This document shows positions 23,235 through 25,634 of a stretch of DNA of 25,634 nucleotides, in pieces. The stretch is from the NCBI GenBank assembly GCA_021828405.1, contig JAKARZ010000030.1, positions 1-25,634 on the forward strand. The letters are read 5' to 3'. Origin of the DNA: Bacillota bacterium (GTDB lineage: Bacteria > Bacillota_E > Sulfobacillia > Sulfobacillales > JAIMBI01). Within the stretch, counting starts at the first letter, position 1, and each line of letters starts with the position of its first letter. The position numbers and the translations under genes are program-made. Below the pieces are notes generated by a model that had not been told where the DNA came from, did no database searches, and was given only the letters and a program-made list of their open reading frames with translations.

Positions 23235-23717
23235 TGCGCCATCCTCCTCTCCACCCCAGCCGGTCAGTCCACGCCCGCCAGGTGATCCCCCGTGCTGTCG
23301 AATCCTGTCGCTGATGTCTGTTAGACATTGGGGCCGCCCGTTCCTGCCTCGGGCGGCCATCAGAGAAAACTGGCTCGGGCACGAGCCATCGGGACGGGCG
23401 ACCGGGAGGGCGCGGCAGGGAACGGCCGACGGCGCGCCGACGCCGACCCGGGCGTGGACCGCGATCCGCCTTCCGCTGGCGGCCGTCACGGTGGGGCGCC
23501 AGTGGACAGAGCGGGGGCATCGCGGACACGCTGGTCCCCAGCGGCTCGCTGGGGCCCTGTTTCCCGCACGAACGGCCCCATGCCAGACCGGGCGGAGCGC
23601 CCCAGCCTGAACCCTAGCCGTATCCCCGTAATGGCCGGGGACACGACGGCGTCCCTCACCCTGGTGCCGCGGCGGCGGAACCACCGAACGCAGGACGGTC
23701 CGCCAACGCGCGGCACC
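23235..23717. promoter_or_regulatory. 483-base non-coding region upstream of the Hma operon
   Basis: I see no convincing gene. Notable structures are a palindrome ATGTCT-GTT-AGACAT (23314-23328), about 80 bases upstream of the helicase start and well placed as an operator; a 9-bp perfect stem GGCCGCCCG/CGGGCGGCC with a 9-base loop (23332-23358) directly beside it; and a perfect 8-bp hairpin CCCCAGCG-GCT-CGCTGGGG (23536-23554). The GC-rich hairpins may end transcription arriving from the coiled-coil gene, but none has a T-tract. I could not identify the promoter. Confidence 0.5.
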
Positions 23718-25037
23718 TTACGCATGGACTGGGGCCTCGGCCGGCAACGCGGCCGGCCGGTCCTCCAGGACCAGCGTGGCGACGCCTTGAGCGAGCCATG
23801 AGCTGAGCGCGGGTAACGACAGCCGCACGGGGCCGTAGAGCGTTGGCCACTGGGCTTGGCGCATCAGGGCCGGCGCCAGGTCCGCCGGGAGGGGAATCTC
23901 GCTGATGACCCCCTGACGGTTCACCCACTGCTGCCAGCGCCCAACGAGGGCCAGCCAGGCTTCGGGACCGACGCCGTCCCACGCCGCCGGGTCGGGGTCG
24001 CCCAGCGCGCGCGCCCAGGCGACGTAGGTTTGCAGGGCCTGCGCGTCGCGTTCCGCCGCCGCCACGTGCGCCATCGCCGCGGCCACCGCTGCATCCAAGC
24101 TGCCCAACGTCTGCTGGGCGCGTTGGCTGGTGCGCCGAATCGCAGTGATGGCGGCCGTTTCCGCCGCGGCCACGCGGGTCGACCCCTCATCGTGGACCGC
24201 CGTTAAGGCGGCTTGCAGGCGGGCCTGGTCCGCCCGGAGACGTTGCGTGGCTGCGCGGAGACGCTGAACCTCCGTGGCCCACGCGTCGCGTTCGGCGGCC
24301 TGGGCGTGGCACGCGGCCGCCAGGGTCCCGTATTGCTCCAAGGCGGACGCGAGGCCCTGGGCCAGGTCAGCGGCTGGCACGTCCAAGGCCGTGGCGATGG
24401 CTTGCCAGGCCGTGAGGGTGTCCGGGCCGATGCCGCGGCGAAGGCACCACGTCGCGGCGTCGACGGCGTTCGCGCGCAGCTTGGCGGCCCGCGCCTTGGC
24501 CACGGCCGCCGCTTCCGCCTGCCGCGCCTGGTCCTGCGCCGTGCGCATCTGCTGTTCGGCCGCCGCCAAGTCCGTAGCGGTCTGCATCACCGCCAGGCAC
24601 CGGGCCACGGCGTCGGAGACGGGTTGGGCGCTCACCGCCGTCTCGCGGGTGAAGAGGCGGGTCAAGGTGGCCAGCGCGTCGGCGGTCCACCCGGCGGCGG
24701 CCAAGGCCTTCACCTGTCGCAGGGATTCCTGATTCCGGGCCAAGGTGGCCTCACTCGCGGCCAAGCGCTGCTCCGCGGCTTGGGCGGCGTCTTCGGCGCG
24801 GCGGGCGCGGGCCTCGGCTGCCTGCGCGCGCTGCTCGCTGGCGGTGACGCGGGTGCGGGCGCGGGTCAGCCGCTGGTGCAGCGTGGCATAGCGCGCGGTG
24901 GCGTCTCGAGTCGCCCGCGCCAGCGCGCCATAGAGCGGGCCCTTCGACCCGCGATAGCGGGTCAGCACGGTCTCCGGGTCGGTGTCCGTCTCCAACGTTC
25001 TCAGCAGCTCATCGGTAATCACGTCGGTGAGCGCCAT
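23718..25037 (-). CDS. Long alanine-rich coiled-coil protein
   Basis: 439 residues, no recognised family. Residues ~45-110, ~180-215 and ~260-355 are Ala/Gln/Arg/Glu-rich helices with coiled-coil character (SEQRAQAAEARARRAEDAAQ, AEQRLAASEATLARNQ). Between them are two compact helical segments, and a C-terminal ~90-residue part (EAWLALVGRWQQWVNRQG ... LSLPALSSWLAQG) looks globular. There is no signal peptide or membrane segment. AAGGAGGGAGACC directly precedes the ATG at 25037; the frame open to 25103 lacks a ribosome site. It is divergent from an RHH gene. Coiled-coil proteins near RHH genes on plasmids can belong to partition systems, but there is no ParA/ParM here, so this is a guess. Confidence 0.65.
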   Translation of the reverse strand: MALTDVITDELLRTLETDTDPETVLTRYRGSKGPLYGALARATRDATARYATLHQRLTRARTRVTASEQRAQAAEARARRAEDAAQAAEQRLAASEATLARNQESLRQVKALAAAGWTADALATLTRLFTRETAVSAQPVSDAVARCLAVMQTATDLAAAEQQMRTAQDQARQAEAAAVAKARAAKLRANAVDAATWCLRRGIGPDTLTAWQAIATALDVPAADLAQGLASALEQYGTLAAACHAQAAERDAWATEVQRLRAATQRLRADQARLQAALTAVHDEGSTRVAAAETAAITAIRRTSQRAQQTLGSLDAAVAAAMAHVAAAERDAQALQTYVAWARALGDPDPAAWDGVGPEAWLALVGRWQQWVNRQGVISEIPLPADLAPALMRQAQWPTLYGPVRLSLPALSSWLAQGVATLVLEDRPAALPAEAPVHA

Positions 25038-25074
25038 GGTCTCCCTCCTTCGCGCGTGCAAGCGCGTGGCGGGT

Positions 25075-25103
25075 ACAGTAGCGAGGTCGGCGGGGTTTGA
25101 CAA
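25075..25103 (-). promoter_or_regulatory. Possible promoter of the coiled-coil gene
   Basis: On the minus strand TTGTCA (25098-25103) and TACTGT (25075-25080) are separated by 17 bases, in the right place before the Shine-Dalgarno of the gene starting at 25037. The -35 box is close to TTGACA; the -10 box matches TATAAT only at positions 1, 2 and 6. Confidence 0.4.
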
Positions 25104-25213
25104 GCCGCGTCAGACGCGTGGAATGCGTCGGCGCCTGCGGGTGGACACGTGGACCCAAACTGGACCGCGCGCGCCCGGCTTGCGTTGGGACGGTCCACGA
25201 ACCGGCGGCCCGC

Positions 25214-25265
25214 GGTAGACGACAGCGCGGCGCCGCGCCTGGGGTGGACGATAGGGTAGACGACA
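25214..25265 (+). repeat. Three copies of GGT(A/G)GACGA(C/T)A upstream of the RHH gene
   Basis: Copies lie at 25214-25224 (GGTAGACGACA), 25243-25253 (GGTGGACGATA) and 25255-25265 (GGTAGACGACA). The last overlaps a possible -35 box (TAGACG, 25257-25262), paired with TATACC at 25281-25286 (18-base spacer). RHH proteins typically bind tandem short repeats in their own promoter, so these are good candidates for an autoregulatory operator or a centromere. Confidence 0.5.
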
Positions 25266-25319
25266 CCGTCATCCCTGTGGTATACCCACCGCCACACGAC
25301 GACGACAGGAGGGAATGCC

Positions 25320-25634
25320 ATGCGGAAGCGGACCGTGCCGCCGGCGCGCCGTCGCTATGAAGCGGCGCATCCCACGGTGACGGCGCGCGTGCCGGCCACG
25401 GTGAAGACGGTCTTGCAGGCACGCCTCACGGCCGACGGGCTCACGTTCTCGGAGTGGGTCCAAGCTCAGGTGGCCCAGGCCCCGCCGGACCCGACCGCCG
25501 CCTATCAGCGCGGACGGGCGGCGGGCCATGCCGCCGGCGAGGCGGCGGGGTACTCGCGCGGTGTGACGGACGGCGAACGGCAGGGCAGCGCGGCCGGCTT
25601 CCGCGCGGGGGTGTTGGCCGCCGAACTCGCGCAT
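25320..25634 (+). CDS. Ribbon-helix-helix protein with Gly/Ala repeat tail (cut by window end)
   Basis: The 105 codons visible from the ATG at 25320 have no stop, so the gene continues outside the window. AGGAGGG (25307-25313) precedes the start. Residues ~18-50 (HPTVTARVPATVKTVLQARL, then TFSEWVQAQV) have the strand-helix-helix pattern of CopG/Arc-type DNA binders. From ~58 on, a regular array with Gly every ~4 residues (GRAAGHAAGEAAGYSRG, then GERQGSAAGFRAG) resembles the G-x3-G oligomerisation tails seen in some plasmid proteins. Likely role: DNA-binding regulator or centromere binder of the element, divergent from the coiled-coil gene. Confidence 0.65.
   Translation, partial: MRKRTVPPARRRYEAAHPTVTARVPATVKTVLQARLTADGLTFSEWVQAQVAQAPPDPTAAYQRGRAAGHAAGEAAGYSRGVTDGERQGSAAGFRAGVLAAELAH

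Noticed and set aside
23235..23684. N-terminal extension of the SNF2 helicase
   Set aside because: The extra 150 residues are low-complexity and lie upstream of the strong ribosome site at the ATG of 23234.
24213..25100. Plus-strand frame of 295 codons opposite the coiled-coil gene
   Set aside because: Gly-rich shadow; the minus-strand gene has AAGGAGG at its start and clear coiled-coil periodicity.

Overview
The window is a GC-rich bacterial sequence in which nearly every gene has a clear Shine-Dalgarno (AGGAGG-type) site. It reads as accessory DNA, most likely a plasmid or a plasmid-derived integrated element that carries a defence island. I cannot assign the host from the sequence. There is no rRNA, tRNA, CRISPR array or housekeeping gene.

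Layout. (1) 1-1600 is a pile-up of broken mobile elements: the 5' end of an IS21-family istA leaving the window at the left edge, an IS630-family transposase lacking both ends, the first ~26 codons of a decapitated gene, and the last ~50 codons of an istB. (2) 1606-3024 (minus) is an unrecognised 472-aa protein, divergent from the replication operon. (3) 3303-9577 (plus) is one tightly packed operon with stop/start overlaps: winged-helix replication initiator, DnaB-type helicase, CHC2/TOPRIM primase, a phage Mu Mom-like DNA-modification acyltransferase-fold protein, a ParB/Srx-fold protein, a small Cys-rich protein, a serine recombinase and a phage-type Dam N6-adenine methyltransferase. Four exact 22-bp-period iterons lie inside the 3' end of the initiator gene, which marks a probable origin. 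(4) 9510-23234 (minus) is a defence island. It holds an Mrr-type restriction endonuclease; a probable three-gene unit of a 72-aa protein, an OLD-type ATPase-TOPRIM nuclease and a 252-aa unknown; and an Hma-type (helicase-methylase-ATPase) operon of an SNF2 helicase with a C-terminal DUF3883 domain, a DUF1156 DNA methylase, and a DUF499 ATPase with an N-terminal HEPN (Swt1-like) domain. (5) 23718-25634 holds a long coiled-coil protein (minus) divergent from a ribbon-helix-helix protein (plus, cut by the window end). Three copies of an 11-bp repeat sit in front of the latter.

How it may work together (inference). The plus-strand operon replicates the element and may chemically modify its own DNA through the Mom-like, ParB-like and Dam-like enzymes. 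The minus-strand island attacks incoming DNA through Mrr, OLD and Hma. The RHH/coiled-coil pair could serve partition or copy control. The most interesting points are the Mom-like/ParB-like pair inside a replication operon, the OLD/252-aa/72-aa unit, the HEPN motif on the DUF499 protein, and the iterons embedded in rep.
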